This document shows, piece after piece, positions 19,642-28,807 of a stretch of 64,000 bases of DNA. This DNA comes from Streptomyces ferrugineus. Lineage in GTDB: Bacteria > Actinomycetota > Actinomycetes > Streptomycetales > Streptomycetaceae. The position numbers and the translations under genes are program-made. The notes below the pieces were generated by a model. The model made no database searches and was not told the DNA's origin. It worked only from the letters and a program-made list of their open reading frames with translations. Each line of letters starts with the position of its first letter. The stretch's first letter is position 1. Where the stretch lies: NCBI RefSeq assembly GCF_015160855.1, contig NZ_CP063373.1, positions 3,596,001 to 3,660,000 of the forward strand, written 5' to 3'.

Positions 19642-20157
19642 ATGGTGAGATACGCGGAGCCGGGCGCGGTGGAGTGGATCGAGTCGGGCGGCGGCCCCCT
19701 GATAGCCGTACCGGAGACGGTGCTGCCGTTCTGGGCGGGCGCCGACGGTGACGAGACGGCCTCGGACTACGACCGCGCCTGCGAGGTCGACGGATTCGTC
19801 GGACTGCTGCCCGTGGGCGACAGCGCGGCGCTGGTCTTCGGTGACGAGCCCGCCTCGACCTCCTATCTGCCCGACCACGGCACCTTCGTACGGTGGTGCG
19901 CGGCCGATTCCGAGGCGGAACTGCTGGCCCGGGTCCCGGCCGCGCTCGCCACCGCGGACTGGGGGCACGAGGTGCGCTGGACGGTGCCGGGCACGGTCGT
20001 GCTGTTCGACTCGGCCTGGCCCGGACCGGAGACGGAGCGGACCGAGCATCTGCGGGTGGCCCTGGAGCCGGGGCCGTACGCGGTCCGCGCCGCCCAGGCG
20101 CAGCCCGGCCCCGAGACCTGGCTGGGGCTCGTCCAGCTCCGTCGGCTGCCGCACTGA
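19642..20157 (+). CDS. Imm21-like immunity family protein
   Basis: A 171-residue acidic protein beginning MVRYAEPGAVEWIESGGGPLI, with VLPFWAG, DYDRACEVDGFVGLLPVG and VVLFDSAWPG segments. The pattern recalls the Imm21 family, whose members neutralise polymorphic toxins. No toxin gene lies beside it, so it would be an orphan immunity or housekeeping derivative. TAGGTT (19628-19633) 8 bases before the ATG suggests a leaderless start. The family call is from memory of the motif pattern and moderately sure. Confidence 0.6.
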   Translation: MVRYAEPGAVEWIESGGGPLIAVPETVLPFWAGADGDETASDYDRACEVDGFVGLLPVGDSAALVFGDEPASTSYLPDHGTFVRWCAADSEAELLARVPAALATADWGHEVRWTVPGTVVLFDSAWPGPETERTEHLRVALEPGPYAVRAAQAQPGPETWLGLVQLRRLPH

Positions 20158-20160
20158 CTC

Positions 20161-20188
20161 GGGGGGCCGCACGGTCGCGGCCCGTCCC
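20161..20188 (+). terminator. Terminator after the Imm21-like gene
   Basis: GGGCCGC (20164-20170) pairs with GCGGCCC (20177-20183) across a 6-nt loop, and flanking G and C runs can lengthen the stem. It starts 3 bases after the stop. Confidence 0.6.
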
Positions 20189-20238
20189 CTCGGATAACCA
20201 GGTGCGTCGGGCCCGGACGTTCCGCATCATGGTCTGCC

Positions 20239-21072
20239 ATGCCTCGGTTCCAGCACCCCGCCCCCGACGCCCTGCGCCGCGACCCGCTGCCCCTGCGCGG
20301 CCGGACCGCCCTGGTCACCGGGGCGAGCAGACGCGCCGGCATCGGTCATGCCGTGGCCCGGCGGCTCGCGGCGTACGGGGCGAGTGTCTATCTGCACCAC
20401 CATGTGCCGCACGACGCCGCCATGCCCTGGGGCGCCGACCGGCCCGAGGAGGTCGCCGCCTCCGTGCGGGAGGCGCTCGGCGACCCCGCTGCCCAGGTCC
20501 TCGCGGGCCCCGGCGACCTCTCCGACCCTGCCGCGCCCGCCGAGCTGGTCGCCACGGCCGCCTCGGCACTCGGCGGACGGCTCGACATCCTGATCGCCAA
20601 CCATGCGGTCAGCGGCTCCGACGGCACCCTCGACGAGATCGACGCCGCGATGCTCGACACGCACTGGGCCGTCGACACCCGTGCGGTGCTGCTGCTCGTC
20701 CAGGCCCATGCCCGGCTGAGGCCGGCCGGGCCCGGCGGACGCGTCGTGATGATGACCTCCGGCCAGGACATCGCCGGCGGCATGCCCGGCGAGATCGCCT
20801 ACGCCCTCCAGAAGGGCGCTCTCGCCTCGATCACCCGCTCCCTGTCGACGACGCTCATCGAACAGGGCATCACGGTGAACACCGTCAACCCCGGCCCCGT
20901 GGACACGGACTACCTGACCGGCGAGGCGTACGAGGCCGTGGCGGCCCGCTTCCCCGCCGGCCGGTGGGGCATGCCCGACGACCCCGCCCGCCTCATCGCC
21001 TGGCTGGCGACGGACGAGGCGGGCTGGATCACCGGTGAGGTCATCAACTCCGAGGGCGGGTTCCGGCGTTGA
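20239..21072 (+). CDS. SDR family NAD(P)-dependent oxidoreductase
   Basis: A classical-type short-chain dehydrogenase of 277 residues: the cofactor loop TGASRRAGIGHAVARRLA near residue 21, NHAVSG, the catalytic Ser in MMTSGQ, the Tyr/Lys pair in YALQKGAL, and VNTVNPGPVDTDY. The C-terminus GEVINSEGGFRR matches 3-oxoacyl reductase-like SDRs. It lies between terminators and converges exactly with the DUF885 gene with no spare bases. The substrate is unknown. Confidence 0.93.
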   Translation: MPRFQHPAPDALRRDPLPLRGRTALVTGASRRAGIGHAVARRLAAYGASVYLHHHVPHDAAMPWGADRPEEVAASVREALGDPAAQVLAGPGDLSDPAAPAELVATAASALGGRLDILIANHAVSGSDGTLDEIDAAMLDTHWAVDTRAVLLLVQAHARLRPAGPGGRVVMMTSGQDIAGGMPGEIAYALQKGALASITRSLSTTLIEQGITVNTVNPGPVDTDYLTGEAYEAVAARFPAGRWGMPDDPARLIAWLATDEAGWITGEVINSEGGFRR

Positions 21073-22761
21073 TCACAGCGCGGCCAGCTCGTCCACCAGG
21101 TCGTCCAGGCCCAGGGAACCCTGGGACAGGGCCGCCATGTGCCACGCCTTGAGGTCGAAGGCGTCGCCGTGCCGCTCGCGCGCCTTCTCGCGGCCCTGCA
21201 GCCACGCCCGCTCGCCGAGCTTGTAGCCGATCGCCTGGCCCGGAATCGTCAGATACCGGGTCAGCTCGCTCTCCACGAAGTCCGCCGGACGGCTGCTGTG
21301 CGAGCCGAAGAACTCCTGGGCCAGCTCCGGAGTCCAGCGCTCGCCCGGGTGGAAGGGGGAGTCGGCCGGGATCTCCAGCTCCAGGTGCATGCCGATGTCC
21401 ACGATGACCCGGGCCGCCCGCATCATCTGCGCGTCGAGATAGCCGAGCCGGTGCTCCGGGTCGGTCAGGAAGCCCAGCTCGTCCATGAGCCGCTCCGCGT
21501 ACAGCGCCCAGCCCTCGGCGTTGGCGCTGACCCCGCCGATGGTGGCCTGGTAGCGGGAGAGGTTCCCGGCGACGTACGTCCACTGCGCGAGCTGGAGGTG
21601 ATGGCCCGGCACGCCTTCGTGGTACCAGGTCGAGACCAGGTCGTAGACCGGGAACCGGGTCTGCCCCATCGTGGGCAGCCAGGTGCGGCCCGGCCGCGAG
21701 AAGTCCTCCGAGGGTGCCGTGTAGTACGGCGCCGCCGCACCGCCGGGCGGGGCGATGCACGACTCCACCTTCCGCACCGGCTCGGCGAGTTCGAAGTGGG
21801 TGCCGTCCAGCTTCTCGATCGCCTCGTCCATCAGGCCCTGGAGCCAGTCGCGGACCTCGTCGACGCCCTCGATGTGACGGCCGTGCTCGTCGAGGTGCGC
21901 CAGCGCCACCCACGGGGTCGCGGCGCCCGGCAGGATCCTCTCGGCCTCCTTCTTCATCTCCCCGAGGAGTCGGTGGTACTCGGCCCAGCCGTACGCGTAC
22001 GCCTCGTCCAGGTCGAGGTCGATGCCGTTGAAGTACCGGGCCCAGCGGGCGTAGCGCTCACGGCCCACCGTGTTCGGCGCGCCCTCCACCGCCGGGGCGT
22101 ACACGTCGCGCATCCAGTCCCGCAGCTCCACCACGGCGGCCGTCGCCGCACGGGCGGCCTCGTCCAGCTCCGCGCGCAGCGCCTCGGGACCGGCCGAGGC
22201 GAAGTCCTCGAACCAGCCGCGCCCCTCGCCCGTGTCGGCCCACTCGGTGAGCTGCTCGACGAAGGTGGCGGTCGGGCGCGGCGCCGCGTACAGCTTGCGC
22301 TCCAGGCCGAGCGCGAGGGACTCGCGGTAGCCCGCGTACGCGGCCGGCACCCCGCGCAGCCGCTCGGCGATCGCCGCCCAGTCCTCGTCGGTCTGGTTCG
22401 GGGTGACCGTGAAGACCTCGCGCACCGAGTGGGCGGGCGTCGCCATGTTGCCGACCGAGCGCAGGCCCTCGTCGGCGTCGTGCACGGCGAGTTCCGCGGT
22501 CAGCCGCTCGCGCAGCAGGCGCCCGCACCGGCGCTCGATGTCGCTGTCCGCGCCGGGTCGGCGCTCGGCCTCGTCGAGCCGTGCGAGCGTGGCCCGCTGG
22601 AGCCGCGCGAGCGCCTCCTGGCCCGCGGGTGAGAGATCGGGGAGCTTGCTCGCGCTCTCCTGCACGCCGAGGTACGTACCGGTGATCGGGTCGAGGGCGA
22701 TGAGCTCGTCGACATAGGCGTCGGCGACCTCACGGGGAAGCGGGCTCTTGGTCTCAGACAT
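21073..22761 (-). CDS. DUF885 family (putative zinc carboxypeptidase-like) protein
   Basis: The 562-residue helical protein has the DUF885 signature WYHEGVPGHHLQLAQW, an HExxxxHH variant of a zinc-peptidase motif, with a later LGYLDAQMMRAARVIVDIG region. The ATG at 22761 has GAGGA 8 bases upstream, and the nine extra residues of the longer frame have no support. DUF885 proteins resemble M2/M3/M32 peptidases in fold. No signal peptide is seen, so it should be cytosolic. Confidence 0.9.
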   Translation of the reverse strand: MSETKSPLPREVADAYVDELIALDPITGTYLGVQESASKLPDLSPAGQEALARLQRATLARLDEAERRPGADSDIERRCGRLLRERLTAELAVHDADEGLRSVGNMATPAHSVREVFTVTPNQTDEDWAAIAERLRGVPAAYAGYRESLALGLERKLYAAPRPTATFVEQLTEWADTGEGRGWFEDFASAGPEALRAELDEAARAATAAVVELRDWMRDVYAPAVEGAPNTVGRERYARWARYFNGIDLDLDEAYAYGWAEYHRLLGEMKKEAERILPGAATPWVALAHLDEHGRHIEGVDEVRDWLQGLMDEAIEKLDGTHFELAEPVRKVESCIAPPGGAAAPYYTAPSEDFSRPGRTWLPTMGQTRFPVYDLVSTWYHEGVPGHHLQLAQWTYVAGNLSRYQATIGGVSANAEGWALYAERLMDELGFLTDPEHRLGYLDAQMMRAARVIVDIGMHLELEIPADSPFHPGERWTPELAQEFFGSHSSRPADFVESELTRYLTIPGQAIGYKLGERAWLQGREKARERHGDAFDLKAWHMAALSQGSLGLDDLVDELAAL

Positions 22762-22794
22762 GCGGTCCATCCTCGTACGAGGGGACACCGTCCG

Positions 22795-23286
22795 TCACTC
22801 GGATTGAGCTGAGGGCGAAGGCGGCAGCAGCGGCCCGCACTCCCACTGCTGGAAGATCAACCGGGTTTCCACCCGGGCGACCTCGCGGCGGGCGGTGAAC
22901 TCGTCCAGGACCAGCCGTTGCAGATCGGCCATGTCGGCCACCGCGACGTGGACGAGATAGTCGTCGGGACCGGTGAGGTGGAAGACGGTCAACGCCTCCG
23001 ACAGGGCCCGGATCCGTTCCACGAAGGGCCCCACCAGCTCCCTTCGGTGCGGCCTGACCTGTACCAACAGCAGCGCCTGCAGACCCCGCCCGAGCTTCGC
23101 CGGATCGAGCTGGAGCCGGTGGCCGAGGATCACCCCCGAGCGGCGCAGCCGGGTCACCCGGTCGAGGCAGGTCGAGGGCGCGACCCCGACCTGCGCGGCG
23201 AGGTCCCGGTAGGTGGTCCGGGCGTCGTTCTGCAGAAGTCCCAACAGCTGGAGATCCACCGTGTCCAGTACGACAGAATCGGCCAT
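22795..23286 (-). CDS. Lrp/AsnC family transcriptional regulator
   Basis: The 163-residue protein has an HTH (LLGLLQNDARTTYRDLAAQVGVAPSTCLDRVTRLR) and an RAM domain (FHLTGPDDYLVHVAVADMADLQ). It is transcribed away from the Cys/Met-type PLP enzyme gene, with 59 bases between the starts. Lrp regulators placed this way commonly control the divergent amino-acid enzyme. DUF885 follows it in the same direction with a 33-base gap. Confidence 0.93.
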   Translation of the reverse strand: MADSVVLDTVDLQLLGLLQNDARTTYRDLAAQVGVAPSTCLDRVTRLRRSGVILGHRLQLDPAKLGRGLQALLLVQVRPHRRELVGPFVERIRALSEALTVFHLTGPDDYLVHVAVADMADLQRLVLDEFTARREVARVETRLIFQQWECGPLLPPSPSAQSE

Positions 23287-23345
23287 GTGCCGAACGTAGC
23301 ACGGAGTATCCCCACTGGAGCCCGGTCGGTGTTCACTCTTCGGCC

Positions 23346-24575
23346 ATGGACACGCCCCTGGAGACGGACGCGTACGACGCCGTACGCCACACAGCACCCA
23401 GAGCACTCGCCACCGAGGCCGTGCACGCCGGCCGCGACGACCTCGCCCGGCAGGGTCTGCACGCCCCGCCGATCGACCTGTCGACGACCTACCCGTCCTA
23501 CGACAGCCGGGGCGAGGCCGCCCGCATCGACGCCTTCGCCACCACCGGCGCCGAGCCGGACGGCCCGCCCGTCTACGGCCGCCTGGGCAACCCGACCGTC
23601 GCCCGCTTCGAGACCGCCCTCGCCCGCCTGGAGGGCACCGAGGCCGCGGTCGCCTTCGCCAGCGGCATGGCCGCGCTGAGCGCGGTCCTGCTCGTACGGG
23701 CCTCGATGGGCCTGCGCCACGTCGTCGCCGTACGTCCGCTGTACGGCTGCAGCGACCATCTGCTCACCGCCGGACTGCTGGGCTCGGAGGTGACCTGGAC
23801 CGACCCGGCCGGGATCGCGGAGGCGCTGCGTGCGGACACCGGCCTGGTGATGGTGGAGTCCCCGGCGAACCCGACCCTCGCCGAACTCGATCTGCGCGCC
23901 GTGGCCCACGCCTGCGGCTCGGTGCCGCTGCTCGCGGACAACACCTTCGCCACGCCCGTCCTGCAGCGCCCCGCCGAGCAGGGGGCACGGCTGGTGCTGC
24001 ACAGCGCCACCAAGTACCTCGGCGGGCACGGGGACGTGATGGCGGGCGTGGTGGCCTGCGACGAGGAGTTCGCCGGGCGGCTGCGGCAGGTGCGGTTCGC
24101 CACGGGCGGGGTGCTGCATCCGCTGGCCGGCTATCTGCTGCTGCGGGGCCTTTCGACCCTCCCCGTCCGGGTGCGGGCCGCCTCGGCGAACGCCGCCGAA
24201 CTCGCCCGCCGCCTCGCCGCCGACCCGCGTGTGACCCGGGTCCACTATCCGCGCATCGGCGGCGCCATGATCGCCTTCGAGGTCGAGGGCGACCCGCACG
24301 AGGTCATCGCCGGCGTCCGCCTGATCACCCCCGCCGTTAGCCTCGGCAGCGTCGACACCCTCATCCAGCACCCGGCGTCCATCAGCCACCGCATCGTGGA
24401 CGCGGACGACAGACGGGGCGCGGGGGTCAGCGACCGGCTGCTGCGGCTGTCGGTGGGCTTGGAGGACGTAGAGGACCTGTGGGCCGATCTCGACCGGGCG
24501 CTGCAGCGCCCCGGCAGGGGCGCGGGGAACTGCGCGACCAGCCACAGCGCACCCGCAGCCGCCAGTCGGCCATAG
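23346..24575 (+). CDS. Trans-sulfuration family PLP enzyme (cystathionine gamma-lyase/synthase-like)
   Basis: The 409-residue protein is a Cys/Met-metabolism PLP enzyme: YGRLGNPTVARFETALARLEGTEAAVAFASGMAA, DNTFATP, the PLP lysine 223 in SATKYLGGHGDV, and SLGSVDTLIQHPASISH. Members cleave or form C-S bonds in cystathionine, homocysteine or methionine; the exact reaction cannot be told. The last 20 or so residues (PGRGAGNCATSHSAP and beyond) are encoded by a dispersed Streptomyces 3'-end repeat and are unlikely to belong to the enzyme fold. It is probably regulated by the divergent Lrp. Confidence 0.92.
   Translation: MDTPLETDAYDAVRHTAPRALATEAVHAGRDDLARQGLHAPPIDLSTTYPSYDSRGEAARIDAFATTGAEPDGPPVYGRLGNPTVARFETALARLEGTEAAVAFASGMAALSAVLLVRASMGLRHVVAVRPLYGCSDHLLTAGLLGSEVTWTDPAGIAEALRADTGLVMVESPANPTLAELDLRAVAHACGSVPLLADNTFATPVLQRPAEQGARLVLHSATKYLGGHGDVMAGVVACDEEFAGRLRQVRFATGGVLHPLAGYLLLRGLSTLPVRVRAASANAAELARRLAADPRVTRVHYPRIGGAMIAFEVEGDPHEVIAGVRLITPAVSLGSVDTLIQHPASISHRIVDADDRRGAGVSDRLLRLSVGLEDVEDLWADLDRALQRPGRGAGNCATSHSAPAAASRP
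24505..24562. repeat. Dispersed Streptomyces 3'-end repeat with hairpin, running into coding sequence
   Basis: The stretch GCGCCCC-GGCA-GGGGCGC (24506-24523, a perfect 7-bp hairpin), then GGGGAACTGCGCGACCAGCC and a Gly/Ala-type GC tail, is one I recall from the 3' ends of many Streptomyces genes. Here it lies inside the last codons of the trans-sulfuration gene and 26 bases before the convergent stop. It probably serves as a terminator. Confidence 0.6.
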
Positions 24576-24587
24576 CCCCTACGGCGC

Positions 24588-26015
24588 TCAGGCCATCCCC
24601 AATTCACCCGCGCCAGACAGCCGTTCAGCAACCGGCTCCTCCAGCGACGACGTATCCAGACGAGCCGTGATGACCAGGGTCCCCTCCTCGATCTGATAGT
24701 CGAGGGGGAGCCCCAGCCCCCGCATCGCGGCCACCATCCCGGTGTTCGACGCCTGCGTCACCGCGTACACACTCTCGCAGCCGGCGTCCACCGCCATCCC
24801 CACCAGCCTGCGGAGCAGCTCCGCGCCGATGCCGTGCCGCTGCCAGGTGTCCTCGACCAGCAGCGCGACCTCGGTCTCGTCACCGTCCCACAGCAGATGG
24901 CCGAGCCCGACGATGCGCCCCGACGCGGTCCGCACGGCGAGGGTGCGGCCGAAGCGCGGGCTGAGCAGGTGGTTCAGATAGCGGTCCGCGTCACCGATCG
25001 GCCCGTGGTACCGCATCGCGAGCGTCCGCGCCGAGCACCGCTCGTGCATCTCCTTCGCGGCCTGGAGGTCACCGGTGTCCGCCCGGCGCACGGTGATGTC
25101 GTTGCCCTGGGGCAGCGTCAGCACGTCCTGGCCGCGCGGCACGCGCGGGCCGAGCCGGGCGTCCAGCTCCACCAGCGCCCTGGCCCGCGCGAACTCGGTC
25201 GGCGTGAACGGCAGATACGGCCGCTCCACAGTGATCACGCCACCTTCCGGCGCCCGCAGCCGCATCACGGTGTCCTCGAGGGCCCCTTCCACCGGCACCG
25301 GCCCCCGGCCGCCCACCGCGGGCAGCGAGCGGATGGTGCACCGGCCCAGCAACTGCCGCAGCGCCAGCGGCAGTTCCGCCGCGTCCAGGGCGGTGCGGGT
25401 GGCCAGGCCCAGCACCCGGGTCGGCGCGTCCACCAGGTCGTGGGCGTCGGCGCGCTCGATCCAGGTGCCGTCACCGCCGGCCTGCGCGACGGCATGGGCG
25501 ATCTCGGTCGCCGCCAGCCCGCCCGGCGCCCGCAGCAGGAACTCGTCCACCGTGCCCTCGGCCAGCGGATGCGTCTGCAGGCTCAGGATGTCGACCCGCA
25601 GTCCGGCCAGCGCCGTGCACAGCGCGGCCAGCGACCCCGGCTCGTCCTGCACCGTCGTCCGCATCCGCCACAGCGCACCTTCCCCGGGCACCGTCGCGGG
25701 CGTCTCCGTCACCCGCGTGCGGTCCGAGGGCCCGGCCTGCTCCTCGGGGCGCGGCCGGGCACCGGTATCGCCCGTCGGAGGTGCGTGACCGTGGCGGCGT
25801 GACCTCCATGCGTGGAATCCCGTCATCGCCACCAGCAAGGCCGCCGCGGTCAGCAGCAGTGCCGGTCCCTGGGGTCCGTACCCGATCAGGTCCGCCACCG
25901 GGTCGGCCACGGCCACCGCCGTCAGGAGCGCGGCGAGTTCGACGACGTTGCGCCGCCAGTGGTGTACCGGACGTCCGTGCTTCGCACGCGTCACATCAGA
26001 CATGTCTCGACTCAT
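24588..26015 (-). CDS. Membrane-anchored ACT-GNAT fusion protein
   Basis: The 475-residue protein has two hydrophobic segments near residues 25-66 (NVVELAALLTAVAVA and ALLLTAAALLVAM), an ACT-like regulatory domain (WRMRTTVQDEPGSLAALCTALAG, about 115-190), a linker, and a C-terminal GNAT acetyltransferase domain (ITVRRADTGDLQAAKEMH to EDTWQRHGIGAELLRRLVGMAV, about 310-440). The ACT domain suggests amino-acid control of a protein or small-molecule acetyltransferase, similar in idea to other actinobacterial Pat-type fusions. The ATG at 26015 is the longest start; ATG 26003 is an alternative. The upstream gap 26016-26146 must hold its promoter. Confidence 0.85.
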   Translation of the reverse strand: MSRDMSDVTRAKHGRPVHHWRRNVVELAALLTAVAVADPVADLIGYGPQGPALLLTAAALLVAMTGFHAWRSRRHGHAPPTGDTGARPRPEEQAGPSDRTRVTETPATVPGEGALWRMRTTVQDEPGSLAALCTALAGLRVDILSLQTHPLAEGTVDEFLLRAPGGLAATEIAHAVAQAGGDGTWIERADAHDLVDAPTRVLGLATRTALDAAELPLALRQLLGRCTIRSLPAVGGRGPVPVEGALEDTVMRLRAPEGGVITVERPYLPFTPTEFARARALVELDARLGPRVPRGQDVLTLPQGNDITVRRADTGDLQAAKEMHERCSARTLAMRYHGPIGDADRYLNHLLSPRFGRTLAVRTASGRIVGLGHLLWDGDETEVALLVEDTWQRHGIGAELLRRLVGMAVDAGCESVYAVTQASNTGMVAAMRGLGLPLDYQIEEGTLVITARLDTSSLEEPVAERLSGAGELGMA

Positions 26016-26146
26016 GCATCCACTGTGAAGGAACGGTGTTGCGTGATCACGAACGCATTGTGACCGCGGAGTAAAGAACCCTTATGCCTGGTTTGTAACT
26101 TCTTCAACTGTGTGCGACCGGACGACCGGGACGGCGCCGTGTCCCC

Positions 26147-28807
26147 TCAGGCGGCCACCCCCTCGGCCAGCGCGCTGTGCAGTCGCCGGGCCTGCGCCAC
26201 GAGCCGTGACGAGCCACGGCGCTCCGCCGTCCCCGCCAGGTGCGGCAGCTCCTCGTGTGCCCCCGTGCGTTCGGCGCACTCCGCGGCGACGGCCAGGAGA
26301 TCCGCGAGCCCCCGAGCGGGAGCGGCCCTCTCCCCGGTCGCGAGGTCCGCGAGCAGGATGGGCAGGGCGTGCCGGAGCACTCCCCAGACGGTGCCGTGTG
26401 CCCCCGTGGCCGCCGCCGTCCGCACCGAATCCACCAGCCGCGACGGCTTCACGGCACCACGTCGCACCAACTGCCCCAGATCCGCGCCCAGTCGGCCCGC
26501 GTCCAACTGCCCGCGCGCCGCCAGCACCAGCAGGGCGTCCACTGCGGCGAGCCGATCCTCCGGGTGCCGCGCGCCCAGTCCGTACGCCACGCACAGGTGC
26601 ACCGCCTCCCCCGCCTCGCCACCCGATTCGGCGAGCTGGGGCAGGATCGCCGCGTCGCCCCGGCTGTCGTCGACGGCGGTCGCCGAAACCTCGCGCAGCA
26701 TCCTGACCGCCACCAGTTCGCGCTGCTCGGGCAGGACCGCGAGCCAGTGCGGACGTATGCCGTCGCTCCAGTGGTAGCAGCGCCAGCGATCCCGGAAGAC
26801 GCTCACGGACTGCCCCAACGGGCGGAAGCCGGGCGGGAAGTCACCCTGCAGCTCGGCCATCTCCCCGGACTCGACGAGTATGCGGTTCCCCGATGTCCGC
26901 CGCCGGTACTCCGGCACGGCGGGACCGTCGGCGGCCAGCCACTGGGCGAGACGCGTCCCCTCCACCGTGCCCAGCGCCGCCGCGCGCCCCGCGGCCGCCT
27001 CGGCCACCGCACGCTCACCGCGCCGCACCCGCAGCAGCGCCTGCGCGAAGTCGGCCGCCGCCACCCGTGCCTGGAGGCGCCGGTACGTGCCGAGCCGTGC
27101 CACCAGCTCGTCCGGCTCCAGCAGCCCCGTGCCCCAGGTGGGCGTGGACAGCAGGAACGGCAGCGGCTCGGTGCGGATGCGGTACGCCACCTCCCATATG
27201 CGGGCCTCGAAGGCCCGGGTGAGCGGGCTGTGACCGCAGTCGCCGGTGACGGTGCCGCGTTGCAGGGCGTTGTGGAGCGTGCTGGTGAGCACCTTCCCGC
27301 GCAGTGTCGCCAGCAGCAGCTCCAGACCGTGCGCCGGGCTGATCAGACCGTGGTGTCTGGTGAAGTAGTCGTCCGTGCTGTACCCGTACTGCGGATTCGC
27401 GTCGTCCCACCAGCGCTGCGCGACGACGGGCCCAAGCGCCTCCAGCAGCGCCTCCCGGTCCAGGCATGCGTGCCGGACGAGTCCGTCCAGAGCCCGCTCG
27501 AACGCCGCCACGTCACCACCGGACGCGAGCAGAGCCCCGACCTCTTCGGCCAGTTCCGTCGCCGACTCGGGCGCGGGCGCCACACGCACCGGCTCGGGCG
27601 CGGGCGGCAGGACCTCCTCGTAAGGCTCCGGATCCGACGCGGCGGGGGACACCCCCAGACTCTGGGCCGCCCGCCTGCGAAGCGCCGGGATCAACTGGTC
27701 GGCGGCCGCGACGAGTTCCTCCAGCACCTCGGCGGCGGTGACCTTGCGGACATGCCGCTCCACCAGCTTCAGCGCCCGCTCCTGCACCTCCGAGTCCTCG
27801 TGCCCGAAGGCCTGCGCGGCGGCCGGCAGCAGCTCCTCGGCGGTGGACGGGTCGCGGGCGATCACCTTGCCCAGCAGGACCAGCTGGGCGCGCACGAGCT
27901 TCTTCTCGGCGCGGAACAGGACCGCGCCGGACATCTCGACGAGCTGATGCGAGGTCAGTTCGCCGTCCAGGGCCAGCGACGCCAGCACCGACTGCGCGTG
28001 CGCGGCCACGACGGAGGCGGCGTCGGCGGCCAGCGCCAGCCAGTCGGCCGTGTGCGCCCGCTCCTCGTCGTGGGTGAGGCCGAGCGCCCGGAGCATGCGC
28101 AGGAACACCCGGTGGTCGGCCGTCGGACCGCCCCGCAGCAGCCGGGCCAGACAGGCACCGACCGTCGCCTCGCGATCCAGGGCGCCCTCGGCCGTGAGCC
28201 GGGCGAACGCCTCGGTCCAGCTGTCGGGACCCTCGGTGGCGGTCCACGCCAGCCGGCTGCCGATGTCGTTCGTCTCGAAGAGCGCGGCGGCGAGCTGCGT
28301 GAGGTGCGGGTCCTTGCGCAGCCGGGCCATGACCGTGTCGCCGCGCTGCCAGACGTGACCGATGTGGTCCACCCAGCCATGGACGTAGGCCTCCGTCGTC
28401 GGCACCTCACAGCCGGAGAGCCGCACCAGGCCCGCCATCAGCTCATACGGCACCTGCGCGGTCGGCGGCCGCCGCGCGATCCGGTGCGCCACATCGCCGA
28501 GCCAGGCCGGGGCCCGGTCACCCAGGACGTCGATCAGCACGCCCGGAGACGCCGGCCACCAGCGCATGTCGGCGGCGGCGAGCCAGCTCGCCACCCCGGC
28601 CGCACCGGTCTGGCACGCGGCCCCCGCCGCATGCAGGGCCGGATAGGCCTGGCGGGCCTCGGCGGTCCACTGATCCGCCCTCAGCTCCTTGCGCAGCGCC
28701 TTCAACTCCGGGAAGGACGACCGCCGTTCGATATCCGTCATCCCGTCCAGCAGACTCACCACCTCGGCCGTCCGCCCCGCCCGCACCGCGTCCATCAGTG
28801 AACTCAT
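26147..28807 (-). CDS. DUF6493-like HEAT-repeat protein, partner of the SWIM protein
   Basis: An 886-residue, largely helical protein with HEAT-like repeats in the middle (AAQAFGHEDSEVQERALKLVERHV region) and no recognisable catalytic motif. It starts MSSLMDAVRAG and looks like the DUF6493 family often found beside SWIM zinc-finger genes. The ATG at 28807 overlaps the SWIM stop (ATGA), so the two are translationally coupled and share the DNA-damage-type promoter at 30205-30233. The function is unknown; a scaffold role in a nucleic-acid complex is inference. Confidence 0.85.
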   Translation of the reverse strand: MSSLMDAVRAGRTAEVVSLLDGMTDIERRSSFPELKALRKELRADQWTAEARQAYPALHAAGAACQTGAAGVASWLAAADMRWWPASPGVLIDVLGDRAPAWLGDVAHRIARRPPTAQVPYELMAGLVRLSGCEVPTTEAYVHGWVDHIGHVWQRGDTVMARLRKDPHLTQLAAALFETNDIGSRLAWTATEGPDSWTEAFARLTAEGALDREATVGACLARLLRGGPTADHRVFLRMLRALGLTHDEERAHTADWLALAADAASVVAAHAQSVLASLALDGELTSHQLVEMSGAVLFRAEKKLVRAQLVLLGKVIARDPSTAEELLPAAAQAFGHEDSEVQERALKLVERHVRKVTAAEVLEELVAAADQLIPALRRRAAQSLGVSPAASDPEPYEEVLPPAPEPVRVAPAPESATELAEEVGALLASGGDVAAFERALDGLVRHACLDREALLEALGPVVAQRWWDDANPQYGYSTDDYFTRHHGLISPAHGLELLLATLRGKVLTSTLHNALQRGTVTGDCGHSPLTRAFEARIWEVAYRIRTEPLPFLLSTPTWGTGLLEPDELVARLGTYRRLQARVAAADFAQALLRVRRGERAVAEAAAGRAAALGTVEGTRLAQWLAADGPAVPEYRRRTSGNRILVESGEMAELQGDFPPGFRPLGQSVSVFRDRWRCYHWSDGIRPHWLAVLPEQRELVAVRMLREVSATAVDDSRGDAAILPQLAESGGEAGEAVHLCVAYGLGARHPEDRLAAVDALLVLAARGQLDAGRLGADLGQLVRRGAVKPSRLVDSVRTAAATGAHGTVWGVLRHALPILLADLATGERAAPARGLADLLAVAAECAERTGAHEELPHLAGTAERRGSSRLVAQARRLHSALAEGVAA

